Shown here piece by piece: positions 55,072 to 63,858 of a DNA stretch of 64,000 nucleotides. The notes beneath the pieces were generated by a model that saw nothing but the letters and a program-made list of their open reading frames with translations, made no database searches and had not been told where the DNA came from. The stretch lies in assembly GCF_014647975.1 (NCBI RefSeq), contig NZ_BMQF01000004.1, positions 487,181 to 551,180 of the forward strand, given 5' to 3'. The translations under genes were made by a program, and so were the position numbers. This stretch comes from Streptomyces fumigatiscleroticus. Its GTDB lineage: Bacteria; Actinomycetota; Actinomycetes; Streptomycetales; Streptomycetaceae. The stretch's first letter is position 1, and the number at the start of each line of letters is the position of its first letter.

Positions 55072-56706
55072 ATGGCAGGCAGCACCCACACCGTGACCAA
55101 CCAGGCACCGCCCCTGGTCGGATACGACGTCTTCAACGCCGACCGCGCCCTGGTGGACGCCGTGCGACGGCATCTGGACCCCGGGCTGGCCGACGAGGTG
55201 ACCGGCGAGCTGACGGCGCTCGGGCGGACCTCCGGCTCGGCCCAGGTCCAGGAGTGGGGCGTGCTGGCCAACGACAACCCGCCGCAACTGCGCACCCACG
55301 ACCGCTACGGGCACCGTGTCGACGAGGTCGAGTTCCACCCCGCCTGGCACCGGCTGCTCGGCAAGGGCGTCTCGGCGGGGCTGACCGCGGCCTGGAACCG
55401 CCCGGCCGGACATCTGCGGCGGGCGGCCGCGTTCGTGGTGTGGACGCAGGTCGAGGCCGGCAACGGCTGCCCGCTGTCGATGACCCACGCCGCGGTGCCC
55501 GCCCTGCGCGCGGATCCCGCGCTCGCCGCCGAGTGGGAGCCGCGGCTGACCTCGGTGATCTACGACCGGGAGCCGCGGCCCGCCCAGGACAAGGCCGGCG
55601 TCCTGTTCGGGATGGCGATGACGGAGAAGCAGGGCGGCAGCGACGTCCGCGCGAACACCACCGCCGCCCGCCCGCTGGCCGAGGACGGGACGTACGAGCT
55701 GACCGGGCACAAGTGGTTCTGCTCGGCGCCGATGTCCGACGGCTTCCTGGTGCTGGCCCAGGCACCGGGCGGACCGACCTGCTTCCTGGTGCCGCGCGTG
55801 CTGGCCGACGGCACCCGCAACGTGTTCCTGCTCCAGCGGCTCAAGGACAAGCTGGGCAACCGGTCCAACGCCTCCGCCGAGGTCGAGTTCGACGGGACCT
55901 GGGCGCGCCGGGTCGGCGAGGAGGGGCGCGGGGTGCGCACCATCATCGAGATGGTGGCGGCGACCCGGCTCGACTGCGTGCTGGGCTCGGCGGGACTGAT
56001 GCGGCAGGCCGTCGCCCAGGCCGTCCACCACTGCGCGTACCGCGAGGTGTTCGGGCGCAAGCTCGTCGACCAGCCGCTGATGCGCAATGTCCTGGCCGAC
56101 CTCGCGATCGAGTCGGAGGCGGCCACGACCCTGGCGGTGCGGCTGGCGGCGGCGTACGACGACGGCGGTGAGCAGGAACGCGCGCTGCTGCGTCTGGCCG
56201 TGCCCGCGGCCAAGTACTGGGTGACCAAGCGGTGCGCCCCGGTGGCGGTCGAGGCGGCCGAGTGCCTGGGCGGCAACGGGTACGTCGAGGAGTCCGGGCT
56301 GCCCCGGCTGGTGCGCGAGTCGCCGCTGAACTCGATCTGGGAGGGCGCGGGCAATGTCCAGGCGCTGGACGTGCTGCGGGCGCTGAGGCGGGAGCCCGGG
56401 GCACTGGACGCCTACCTCAGGGAGGTCGGGCAGGCCCGCGGCGCCGACCACCGGCTGGACGGGGCGATCAAGAACCTGCTGACCGAACTGGCCGACCTGG
56501 ACGGTGTCGAGGGGCGGGCCCGGCGGCTGGCGGAGCGGCTGGCGCTGGTGCTCCAGGGTTCGCTGCTGGTGCGGTACGCGCCGCCCGAGGTCGCCGACGC
56601 GTTCTGCGCCTCCCGGCTGGGCGGCGACGGGGGCGCGGCCTTCGGCACGCTGCCGCACACCCTGGACCTGGCGTCGGTGGTGGAGCGGGCCCGGCCGGTG
56701 GCCTGA
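55072..56706 (+). CDS. aidB: AidB-type acyl-CoA dehydrogenase family protein
   Basis: A 544-residue flavoprotein close in length to E. coli AidB (541). Typical: WTQVEAGNGCPLSMTHAAVP, GMAMTEKQGGSDVRANTT, GHKWFCSAPMSDGFL, the isovaleryl-CoA-dehydrogenase-like GNGYVEESGLPR and SIWEGAGNVQALDVLR. AidB binds DNA and FAD in the alkylation response; enzymatic activity is weak. It is separated from the Dap cluster by 182 bp and probably independent of it. Confidence 0.92.
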   Translation: MAGSTHTVTNQAPPLVGYDVFNADRALVDAVRRHLDPGLADEVTGELTALGRTSGSAQVQEWGVLANDNPPQLRTHDRYGHRVDEVEFHPAWHRLLGKGVSAGLTAAWNRPAGHLRRAAAFVVWTQVEAGNGCPLSMTHAAVPALRADPALAAEWEPRLTSVIYDREPRPAQDKAGVLFGMAMTEKQGGSDVRANTTAARPLAEDGTYELTGHKWFCSAPMSDGFLVLAQAPGGPTCFLVPRVLADGTRNVFLLQRLKDKLGNRSNASAEVEFDGTWARRVGEEGRGVRTIIEMVAATRLDCVLGSAGLMRQAVAQAVHHCAYREVFGRKLVDQPLMRNVLADLAIESEAATTLAVRLAAAYDDGGEQERALLRLAVPAAKYWVTKRCAPVAVEAAECLGGNGYVEESGLPRLVRESPLNSIWEGAGNVQALDVLRALRREPGALDAYLREVGQARGADHRLDGAIKNLLTELADLDGVEGRARRLAERLALVLQGSLLVRYAPPEVADAFCASRLGGDGGAAFGTLPHTLDLASVVERARPVA

Positions 56707-56721
56707 ACCGGCACGTGTGTA

Positions 56722-56757
56722 CGGGGGTGGTGCCGCGCCGACACGGCACCACCCCCG
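56722..56757 (+). terminator. Hairpin terminator after aidB
   Basis: A perfect 14-bp stem CGGGGGTGGTGCCG (56722-56735) / CGGCACCACCCCCG (56744-56757) with an 8-nt loop lies 16 bp after the aidB stop. There is no T run. Confidence 0.75.
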
Positions 56758-56995
56758 CCGCACTGGCCCGTTCGAGCCCGCGTACGCCGCCGGGGCGACA
56801 TGGCTCAAGTGTCAGACAGGGCGACTTCGTTCACCAGAGTTGCAAGGGGTTGCAACTTCCCGTCGACTCCGGGCGCACTGTGTCCCTCCCTCAGGGTGAG
56901 CGGTCACCATGAGACGGACACGCAGGACGGATTCCGGACTCGCGGCCGTCGGAAGGGCGGACCGGCCGCGCCGAGCCCTTCTCCCGGGAGGATCA

Positions 56996-58279
56996 GTGGC
57001 GCTCTCGCCGATGAACGTGACGCAGCCGGCCGCCTTCGACACGGCCCGCGCCGCCCGGGTGCTCAGCGAGATCCGTACGGCCGGACTCTCCGGGCAGCGT
57101 GCGCCCGCGGCTCCGCGCCCGGTGATCGAGGAGTCCTGGGAGCGGATGCTGCGCCACGGCGTCGATCCGGACCACGACCGCAGATCCGGGCTGCTCTCGC
57201 CCGAGGAGGTGCGGCGGCGGCGCGAGACCTCGGCGCTGCGGCATGTGCTGCCGGTGCTGCGGGAGGCGCTGCTGTCGGTGGCGGATGTCACCCAGCACAT
57301 CATGGTGGTCGCCGACGACGAGGGCCGGGTGCTGTGGCGGGAGGGCAGCGCGCCCGTGCTGCGCCGGGCGGACGGACTCGGTCTCGAACTGGGCGCGGAC
57401 TGGCGCGAGGACGTGGTCGGCACCAACGCCGTGGGCACTCCGGCGGTCACCGGATGCCCCGTCCAGGTCTTCGCCGCCGAGCACTTCGTGCGCTCGCACA
57501 CCACCTGGACCTGTGCCGGCGCGCCCGTCCGGGACCCGCGCGACGGCCGGCTGCTCGGTGTGGTGGACGTGAGCGGCCCGCTTCGGACGATGCACCCGGC
57601 CACGCTCTCCTGGGTCGGCTCGGTGGCCAAGCTCGCCGAGGCCCGGCTGCGCGAGCTGCATCTTCGGTCGCTGGAGCGGCTGCGCGCGGTGGCGGCCCCG
57701 GTGCTGGCCCGGATCGACGGCCGCGCCCTGGTGGTGGACCGGGACGGCTGGACGGCCGCGGTCACCGGAATGCCGTACACCGACCGGACCACGCTGCCCA
57801 AGTCGCCGTCGGCCGGGCCGGAGTGGCTGCCGGCGCTCGGGATGTGCTCGGTGGAGCCGCTGGCCGAGGGCTGGCTGGTGCGGGCCGCCGACGAACCGGA
57901 GCCGGCCGGCGCCATCCGGGTCGTACTGGATCTGCGGCAGCCGCGCCGCTGGTCGGTTCAGGTCCGTGGCAGTGCGGGCTCCTGGGCCCGCGACCTCAGT
58001 CCCCGCCACGCCGAGCTGCTCCATCTGCTGGCCGTCCACCGCTCCGGCCGCACCGCCGCCGGTCTGGCCGAGGACATGTTCGGCGACCGGGCCCGCACGG
58101 TGACCGTCCGGGCCGAGATGTCCCGGGTGCGGCGGTACCTGGGGGGCGTCCTGGAACACCGGCCGTACCGTTTCCGGGAGGACGCCGAGATCGAGGTGGC
58201 GCTGCCGGACGACCCGCGCGACCTGCTGCCGCACTCGTCCGCACCGGCGGTGACCGAACGCCGGACCGGCCGGTGCTAG
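56996..58279 (+). CDS. GAF-domain helix-turn-helix regulator
   Basis: A 427-residue regulator of the AcoR-like type without AAA+ domain. Residues about 45-200 form a GAF domain (VEESWERMLRHGVDPD and FAAEHFVRSHTTWTCAGAPV-type segments), then a linker region and a C-terminal helix-turn-helix/wHTH with the SRVRRYLGGVLE motif at about 370-395. Start chosen at the GTG at 56996, 4 bp after GGAGG (56987-56991); the ATG at 57011 is too far from that site. Ligand and targets unknown; it may activate the downstream secreted-protein gene. Confidence 0.85.
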   Translation: MALSPMNVTQPAAFDTARAARVLSEIRTAGLSGQRAPAAPRPVIEESWERMLRHGVDPDHDRRSGLLSPEEVRRRRETSALRHVLPVLREALLSVADVTQHIMVVADDEGRVLWREGSAPVLRRADGLGLELGADWREDVVGTNAVGTPAVTGCPVQVFAAEHFVRSHTTWTCAGAPVRDPRDGRLLGVVDVSGPLRTMHPATLSWVGSVAKLAEARLRELHLRSLERLRAVAAPVLARIDGRALVVDRDGWTAAVTGMPYTDRTTLPKSPSAGPEWLPALGMCSVEPLAEGWLVRAADEPEPAGAIRVVLDLRQPRRWSVQVRGSAGSWARDLSPRHAELLHLLAVHRSGRTAAGLAEDMFGDRARTVTVRAEMSRVRRYLGGVLEHRPYRFREDAEIEVALPDDPRDLLPHSSAPAVTERRTGRC

Positions 58280-58416
58280 CCACGTTCAACGCATAATTGC
58301 AGGGTCTTCGTCCGCCGCCCCAGCCGTCTGCCGTAGCATCCCTAACGGCTCACCCGGCTGCTTCTCGGTCAACCCCCGGACCGTCAGGCGCAGTTGGAAC
58401 GGGTTCGGGAGGATCG

Positions 58417-59742
58417 ATGAAGCATCGCGGCAGACACCGCCGGCGTCGGCAGGGCCGGGCCCTGCGTGCGGTCCTGGCCGGGGCCGCGCTCGCCCTCACC
58501 GCCGCCGCCACCATGATCAGCGCCTCGCAGGCCACGGTCGCCGAGGACCCCGGGGCGCTCAGGCCGCTCACCGCCACCGCCGACACGGGCCGGCTGCGCC
58601 TGACGGAGCACCGGGTGCCGCGGCCCTGGCTGGACCGGCTCGCCTCGGACATGGGCCGGCCCGTCGGCGTCGGCGCCGTCCTGGACACCCCCGACGGCTC
58701 GCTGCGCGACGCCGCCGACTGCCCGGCCGAGGACCGCTCGGCGCTGCCCGTCGCGCCCGCCGCCACCCGCGCCTGGTGCTGGGACGCCGACGACACCCGG
58801 GGCCTGCGGGCCGGGGCCGTCACCACCTCCGGCGACGCCGACGCCGACGGCCGCTGGGGCGGGCACCGCGTGGTCCTGGCCGGCTGGAGCGAGGACGGCG
58901 GCAGCGCCGCCCGGGATCTGGCCCGGGTCTCCTTCGTCGACGCCGACGCCGCGGACCGTCCCGGATACACCTCCGCGCTGCTGGCCGTGCCGGTCGACGG
59001 CGGCCACGACTACCGGGGGCTCGCCTCGCCCGTCTCCGGCATGGTCTGGTACCAGGACAAACTGCTGGTCACCGCCGGCGAGAAGGACCGCAACGCGCTC
59101 TACGTGTACGACCTGAACCGCGTCCAGCGCGCCACCGTCGACGCCGCCGCCGTCGGCCGGGTGCGCGGCGGCTTCTCGGCGCACGGCCACCGCTTCGTGC
59201 TGCCCGCCGTCGCCACGTACACGCTGCCCGCCGCCTGCGCCCCGGACACGGACGACGGCGTGCCCTGCCTCGGCGGCATCTCCCTGGACCGCACCACCGC
59301 CCCGGACAGCCTGGCCGTGAGCGAGGCGGCCGGCCCGGGCGGCGAGCGGCACACCCGGCTGTGGCGCTACTCCTTCAGCCAGGATCCCGGCCGCACCGGA
59401 CTGCTGGCCGCCGACGCCCTCGGCCGTGTGGCCGCGGACGAGGCGTTCACGACCAGGGCCGGCGGTGTCGAGGGGGTGCTGTCGCACCGGGCGGCCGGGG
59501 CGGCGCGGGCCGACTGGTATCTGTCCCGGGCGGCCGCCACCCACGACGGGCACGGCATCCTGGTGCGGCAGAACACCGACGGCGCCGCGACCACCGAGTG
59601 CGGCACCGACTCCACCCGCCGCTGCTGGAGCGCGCACACACGGTCGCTGTCCTACTGGGAGGAGACCGGCGAGGTCTGGTCACAGTCGGGACGGATGCTG
59701 TTCGCGCTGCCCCTGTCCTCGGTCGACCGGGCGCTGGGGTAG
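58417..59742 (+). CDS. Secreted hypothetical protein
   Basis: A 441-residue exported protein: a basic N-terminus (MKHRGRHRRRRQGR), a hydrophobic helix (AVLAGAALALTAAATMISAS), then a beta-rich mature part. Segments such as ADTGRLRLTEHRVPRP, VWYQDKLLVTAGEKDRNALY and KDRNALYVYDLN suggest a propeller-like protein related to the Streptomyces 'secreted protein' family. No catalytic motif seen. GGGAGG (58407-58412) precedes the ATG. Confidence 0.8.
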   Translation: MKHRGRHRRRRQGRALRAVLAGAALALTAAATMISASQATVAEDPGALRPLTATADTGRLRLTEHRVPRPWLDRLASDMGRPVGVGAVLDTPDGSLRDAADCPAEDRSALPVAPAATRAWCWDADDTRGLRAGAVTTSGDADADGRWGGHRVVLAGWSEDGGSAARDLARVSFVDADAADRPGYTSALLAVPVDGGHDYRGLASPVSGMVWYQDKLLVTAGEKDRNALYVYDLNRVQRATVDAAAVGRVRGGFSAHGHRFVLPAVATYTLPAACAPDTDDGVPCLGGISLDRTTAPDSLAVSEAAGPGGERHTRLWRYSFSQDPGRTGLLAADALGRVAADEAFTTRAGGVEGVLSHRAAGAARADWYLSRAAATHDGHGILVRQNTDGAATTECGTDSTRRCWSAHTRSLSYWEETGEVWSQSGRMLFALPLSSVDRALG

Positions 59743-59803
59743 CGGCCCGGGCGGGCCGGCCGGAGATCGACAGAACGCCCGGCCAGGTGATTTTCTGACC
59801 GGC

Positions 59804-60376
59804 ATGACCACCATCGCCGTGACCACCTGGTCGCTGGAGCAGACCGCTCCCACCGACCTCCTGCCGGCCGCCGAGCCCAGAGGCGACATCCGCATCGTCC
59901 GCTCCGAGGTCCCCTCGCCGGAGTTCAGCCGCTTCCTGTACGCCTCGGTCGGCGGCGACATCCGCTGGACCGACCGGCTGGGCTGGACGTACGCGCAGTG
60001 GCGGGAGTACGTGGAGCGGCCCGGCGTGGAGACCTGGGTCGCCTACGACCGGGGCACGCCCGCGGGTTATGTGGAGTTCGAGCCGCAGGACGCCGACGCG
60101 GTGGAGATCGTCTACTTCGGGCTGCTGCCCGCCTTCCGCGGCCGTCGTATCGGCGGTCATCTGCTGTCGTACGCCACCGCGCGCGCCTGGGACCTGGCGG
60201 ACCGCTGGCCGGGGCTGGCGCCGACCGAGCGGGTCTGGCTGCATACGTGCAGCAAGGACGGCGAGCACGCGCTGGACAATTACCGGCGCAGGGGCTTCCG
60301 GGTCTTCGACACCAAGGTCGAGCAGGAGCCGGAGGTGGCCGCTCCGGGCCCGTGGCCAGGGGCGTTCCCCGCCTGA
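59804..60376 (+). CDS. GNAT family N-acetyltransferase
   Basis: A 190-residue acyltransferase. The A motif is IVYFGLLPAFRGRRIGGHLL, followed by the B motif VWLHTCSKDGEHALDNYRRR and GFRVFDTKVE. Substrate unknown. It is the last gene before the sulfur operon. Confidence 0.88.
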   Translation: MTTIAVTTWSLEQTAPTDLLPAAEPRGDIRIVRSEVPSPEFSRFLYASVGGDIRWTDRLGWTYAQWREYVERPGVETWVAYDRGTPAGYVEFEPQDADAVEIVYFGLLPAFRGRRIGGHLLSYATARAWDLADRWPGLAPTERVWLHTCSKDGEHALDNYRRRGFRVFDTKVEQEPEVAAPGPWPGAFPA

Positions 60377-60416
60377 CCGGCGACGGCACGGCCGGCGCCG
60401 GGCCGTGTGAGCAACA

Positions 60417-60449
60417 ACACCCTTGTCTCACCCTACGAGACAAGGGTGT
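60417..60449. terminator. Perfect 13-bp hairpin before the sulfur operon
   Basis: ACACCCTTGTCTC (60417-60429) and GAGACAAGGGTGT (60437-60449) pair exactly over a 7-nt loop. It may terminate the GNAT gene, but it has no T run and lies near the promoter of the sulfur operon, so an operator role is also possible. Confidence 0.6.
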
Positions 60450-60466
60450 CCGCATGGCGGACGAAG

Positions 60467-60481
60467 CTGGACTGTGTCCAG
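60467..60481 (+). promoter_or_regulatory. Small hairpin near the leader start
   Basis: CTGGAC-TGT-GTCCAG forms a perfect 6-bp hairpin 22 bp before the leader peptide ATG, within the probable promoter or 5' end of the sulfur-operon transcript. Function unknown. Confidence 0.45.
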
Positions 60482-60503
60482 ATCGCCGTGACACGCTTCC
60501 GTC

Positions 60504-60587
60504 ATGTCCGGAACTGGAATTGCCTTGGTGAGTCGGCGGCACGTCGACCTCGGCCGCATGTCCAGCGCCATCTGTCCGGCGGGCTGA
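60504..60587 (+). CDS. Cysteine-type putative leader peptide of the sulfur operon
   Basis: A 27-residue ORF (ATG 60504, TGA 60587) starting MSGTGIALVSRRHVDLGR and ending MSSAICPAG. The core RRHVDLxRxxSAxC matches the short 'putative leader peptide' family found before sulfur genes in Streptomyces; the lone Cys near the end suggests cysteine-dependent ribosome stalling that regulates downstream expression. It lies 127 bp before the sulfite reductase. It has no strong ribosome binding site, and a GTG at 60528 is an alternate start. Confidence 0.75.
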   Translation: MSGTGIALVSRRHVDLGRMSSAICPAG

Positions 60588-60714
60588 GAGCCCCCAGCGC
60601 CACCGGATCTCCCGCTTTCGCCTTCTTTCCCGCGCAATGACGCGCACCTATCCCCATGCGCCCGTACGCGCAGGTCAGAGTCGCTTTCCGCCTGTCCCGA
60701 AGGACGTGTCAACC

Positions 60715-62412
60715 ATGGCCGCCACCCCGCAGAACCCTGCCGCCGCGACTCCCCGCCGCAAGGTGAGCCGTCACCGCGGTGAGGGTCAGTGGGCCGTGGG
60801 TCACTTCACCCCGCTCAACGGCAACGAACAGTTCAAGAAGGACGACGACGGTCTCAATGTGCGGACACGCATTGAGACGATCTACTCCAAGCGGGGCTTC
60901 GACTCGATCGACCCCAACGATCTGCGCGGCCGGATGCGCTGGTGGGGGCTGTACACCCAGCGCAAGCCCGGGATCGACGGCGGCAAGACCGCGGTGCTGG
61001 CGCCGGAGGAGCTGGACGACGAGTACTTCATGATGCGGGTGCGCATCGACGGCGGGCAGCTGACCACGCGGCAGCTGCGGGTCATCGGTGAGATCTCGCA
61101 GGAGTTCGCGCGGGGCACGGCCGACATCACCGACCGGCAGAACGTCCAGTACCACTGGATCCGGGTCGAGGACGTCCCCGAGATCTGGAACCGGCTGGAG
61201 GCCGTGGGGCTGTCCACCGTCACCGCCTGCGGCGACACCCCGCGTGTGATGATCGCCTCCCCGGTGGCCGGTATCGCCGAGGACGAGATCATCGACGGCA
61301 CCCCGGCCCTGGAGGAGATGAAGCGCCGCGTCCTGGGCAACAAGGCGTACTCGAACCTCCCCCGCAAGTTCAAGACGGCCATCTCCGGCTCACCGCTGCT
61401 GGACGTGGTGCACGAGATCAACGACGTCGCGTTCGTCGGCGTCCGCCACCCCGAGCACGGGCCGGGCTTCGACCTGTGGGTCGGCGGCGGGCTGTCCACC
61501 AACCCCAAGCTGGGCGTGCGGCTGGGCACCTGGGTCCCGCTGGAGGAGGTCCCCGACGTCTACGAGGGCGTCCTGTCGATCTTCCGTGACTACGGCTACC
61601 GCCGGCTGCGCAACCGGGCCCGGCTGAAGTTCCTGGTCGCCGACTGGGGCGCGGAGAAGTTCCGCCAGGTGCTGGAGGACGAGTACCTCGAGCGGAAGCT
61701 GATCGACGGCCCCGCGCCGGACCAGCCCGTCCAGCAGTGGCGCGACCACGTCGGCGTCCACCGCCAGAAGGACGGCCGCTACTACGTGGGCTTCGCCCCG
61801 CGCGTCGGCCGGGTCGACGGCACCACGCTCACGAAGATCGCCGACCTCGCCGAGGCGCACGGCTCGGGCCGGGTGCGCACCACCGTCGAACAGAAGATGA
61901 TCATCCTCGATGTCGCGGAGGACCAGGTCGACTCGCTGGTCGACGGTCTGGAGGCGCTGGACCTCTCCGCCAGGCCGTCCCCGTTCCGGCGCGGCACCAT
62001 GGCCTGCACCGGCATCGAGTTCTGCAAGCTCGCCATCGTCGAGACCAAGCAGCGGGGCTCCGCGCTCATCGACGAACTGGAGCGCCGCCTGCCCGACTTC
62101 GACGAGCCGCTCACCATCAACCTCAACGGCTGCCCCAACGCCTGCGCCCGTATCCAGGTCGCGGACATCGGCCTCAAGGGCCAGCTGGTCCTCAACGACC
62201 GCGGCGAGCAGGTCGAGGGCTACCAGGTGCACCTCGGCGGCGCGCTGGGCCTCCAGGCCGGCTTCGGCCGCAAGGTGCGCGGTCTGAAGGTGACCTCCGA
62301 GGAGCTGCCGGACTACATCGAGCGTGTTCTGAAGCGGTTCCAGGCCGAGCGCGAGGACGGCGAGCGGTTCGCCGCGTGGGTCACCCGGGCCTCCGAGGAG
62401 GCGCTGTCGTGA
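60715..62412 (+). CDS. sirA: Ferredoxin-type nitrite/sulfite reductase
   Basis: A 565-residue siroheme/[4Fe-4S] enzyme that reduces sulfite to sulfide with six electrons from ferredoxin. Two NirA-type repeats are seen. The cluster is bound by ACTGIEFCK (C-x5-C) and NGCPNAC (C-x3-C). The conserved Tyr in LYTQRKPG and Cys in TACGDTPR match the Tyr-Cys crosslink residues of mycobacterial SirA, which supports sulfite as the substrate. The ATG at 60715 is preceded by AAGGAC. The last codons overlap the next small gene. Confidence 0.93.
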   Translation: MAATPQNPAAATPRRKVSRHRGEGQWAVGHFTPLNGNEQFKKDDDGLNVRTRIETIYSKRGFDSIDPNDLRGRMRWWGLYTQRKPGIDGGKTAVLAPEELDDEYFMMRVRIDGGQLTTRQLRVIGEISQEFARGTADITDRQNVQYHWIRVEDVPEIWNRLEAVGLSTVTACGDTPRVMIASPVAGIAEDEIIDGTPALEEMKRRVLGNKAYSNLPRKFKTAISGSPLLDVVHEINDVAFVGVRHPEHGPGFDLWVGGGLSTNPKLGVRLGTWVPLEEVPDVYEGVLSIFRDYGYRRLRNRARLKFLVADWGAEKFRQVLEDEYLERKLIDGPAPDQPVQQWRDHVGVHRQKDGRYYVGFAPRVGRVDGTTLTKIADLAEAHGSGRVRTTVEQKMIILDVAEDQVDSLVDGLEALDLSARPSPFRRGTMACTGIEFCKLAIVETKQRGSALIDELERRLPDFDEPLTINLNGCPNACARIQVADIGLKGQLVLNDRGEQVEGYQVHLGGALGLQAGFGRKVRGLKVTSEELPDYIERVLKRFQAEREDGERFAAWVTRASEEALS

Positions 62413-62588
62413 GCGAGCGCGCCGCCCCCTTCTACTGCCCCTACTGCGGCGACGAGGACCTGCGTCCGCACGAGGAAGGCCACGGGGCGTGGGAATGCGC
62501 GGCATGCAATCGGGCCTTTCAGCTGAAGTTCCTCGGGCTGCTGGCCCGGGGACTTGAGCGACCTGACACGGGAGGGGCACAGATATGA
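62409..62588 (+). CDS. Small zinc-ribbon protein of the sulfur operon
   Basis: A 59-residue protein starting at the GTG at 62409, overlapping the sirA stop and coupled to cysH through ATGA at 62585. It holds two CxxC knuckles (YCPYCGDEDL and ECAACNRAF), a rubredoxin-like zinc ribbon. The same small ORF is a known, poorly studied neighbour of sir/cysH in actinobacteria. It may be a metal-binding regulator or an electron carrier. Confidence 0.85.
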   Translation: MSERAAPFYCPYCGDEDLRPHEEGHGAWECAACNRAFQLKFLGLLARGLERPDTGGAQI

Positions 62589-63295
62589 CGGCAGTTCAGG
62601 AAGAGCGCACGACCGAGGATCTGAAGGCGCTGGCCGAGCAGGCGGGCCGCGACCTGGAGGACGCCTCCGCGCTGGAGATCCTCCAGTGGGCAGCGGAGAC
62701 GTTCGGCAAGCGCTTCTGCGTGACCTCCTCGATGGAGGACGCGGTCGTCGCCCACCTCGCCTCCCGCGCGATGCCGGGCGTGGACGTCGTGTTCCTCGAC
62801 ACCGGCTACCACTTCCCCGAGACCATCGGCACCCGGGACGCGGTCGAGGCCGTGATGGACGTCAACGTCATCACCCTCACCCCGCGCCAGACCGTCGCCG
62901 AGCAGGACGCCCAGTACGGCCCGAAGCTGCACGACCGCGACCCCGACCTGTGCTGCAAGCTGCGCAAGGTGCAGCCCCTGGAAGAGGGCCTGAAGGACTA
63001 CACGGCCTGGGCGACCGGCCTGCGCCGCGACGAGTCCCCGACCCGGGCGAACACCCCGGTCGTCGGCTGGGACGAGAAGCGGCAGAAGGTCAAGATCTCT
63101 CCCATCGCCCGCTGGACGCAGGAGGACGTGGACGCCTACGTCACCGAGCACGGCGTCCTCACCAACCCGCTGCTGATGGACGGCTACGCCTCCGTCGGCT
63201 GCGCCCCCTGCACCCGACGGGTGCTTGAGGGCGAGGACGCGCGCGCCGGCCGCTGGGCGGGCCGCGCGAAGACCGAGTGCGGGCTGCACGCATGA
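62585..63295 (+). CDS. cysH: Adenylylsulfate (APS) reductase, CysH family
   Basis: A 236-residue reductase producing sulfite and AMP from APS. The [4Fe-4S] ligands Cys123-Cys124 (DLCCKLRK) and Cys206-x2-Cys209 (GCAPC) mark it as the APS-type enzyme rather than a PAPS reductase. The catalytic Cys232 is in ECGLH at the C-terminus. It overlaps the previous gene by ATGA. Confidence 0.95.
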   Translation: MTAVQEERTTEDLKALAEQAGRDLEDASALEILQWAAETFGKRFCVTSSMEDAVVAHLASRAMPGVDVVFLDTGYHFPETIGTRDAVEAVMDVNVITLTPRQTVAEQDAQYGPKLHDRDPDLCCKLRKVQPLEEGLKDYTAWATGLRRDESPTRANTPVVGWDEKRQKVKISPIARWTQEDVDAYVTEHGVLTNPLLMDGYASVGCAPCTRRVLEGEDARAGRWAGRAKTECGLHA

Positions 63296-63321
63296 CGAAT
63301 CATCGGAATCAGGAGAACGAC

Positions 63322-63858
63322 GTGACGACCGGAGCCACCGTCTGGCTCACGGGTCTGCCGAGTGCCGGCAAGACCACCATCGCGTACGAGCTGGCCGGCC
63401 GGCTCCGCGCCGAGGGCCACCTCGTGGAGGTGCTCGACGGCGACGAGATCCGCGAGTTCATCTCCGCGGGCCTCGGCTTCGGCCGCGAGGACCGGCACAC
63501 CAACGTGCAGCGCATCGGCTTCGTCGCCGAACTCCTCGCCCGCAACGGCGTCAAGGCGCTGGTCCCGGTGATCGCGCCCTACGCGGACAGCCGCGACGCG
63601 GTGCGCAAGCGCCACGACGCGAACGGCACGCCGTACGTCGAGGTGCATGTGGCGACCCCGGTCGAGGTGTGCAGCGAGCGCGATGTGAAGGGCCTGTACG
63701 CCAAGCAGGCCGCCGGCGAGCTGACCGGCCTGACCGGGGTCGACGACCCCTACGAGGAGCCCGTCACGCCCGATCTGCGCATCGAGTCGCAGCACCAGAC
63801 CGTCCAGGAGTCCGCCGCGGCGGTGCACGCCCTGCTCAGCGAAAGGGGACTGGCATGA
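63322..63858 (+). CDS. cysC: Adenylylsulfate kinase
   Basis: A 178-residue P-loop kinase (GLPSAGKTT) that phosphorylates APS to PAPS; the family's DGDEIREF and GFGREDRHTNVQRIGFVA motifs are present. The GTG at 63322 follows AGGAGA (63311-63316). An ATG at 63292 overlapping the cysH stop is an alternative start that would add 10 residues. Confidence 0.93.
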   Translation: MTTGATVWLTGLPSAGKTTIAYELAGRLRAEGHLVEVLDGDEIREFISAGLGFGREDRHTNVQRIGFVAELLARNGVKALVPVIAPYADSRDAVRKRHDANGTPYVEVHVATPVEVCSERDVKGLYAKQAAGELTGLTGVDDPYEEPVTPDLRIESQHQTVQESAAAVHALLSERGLA

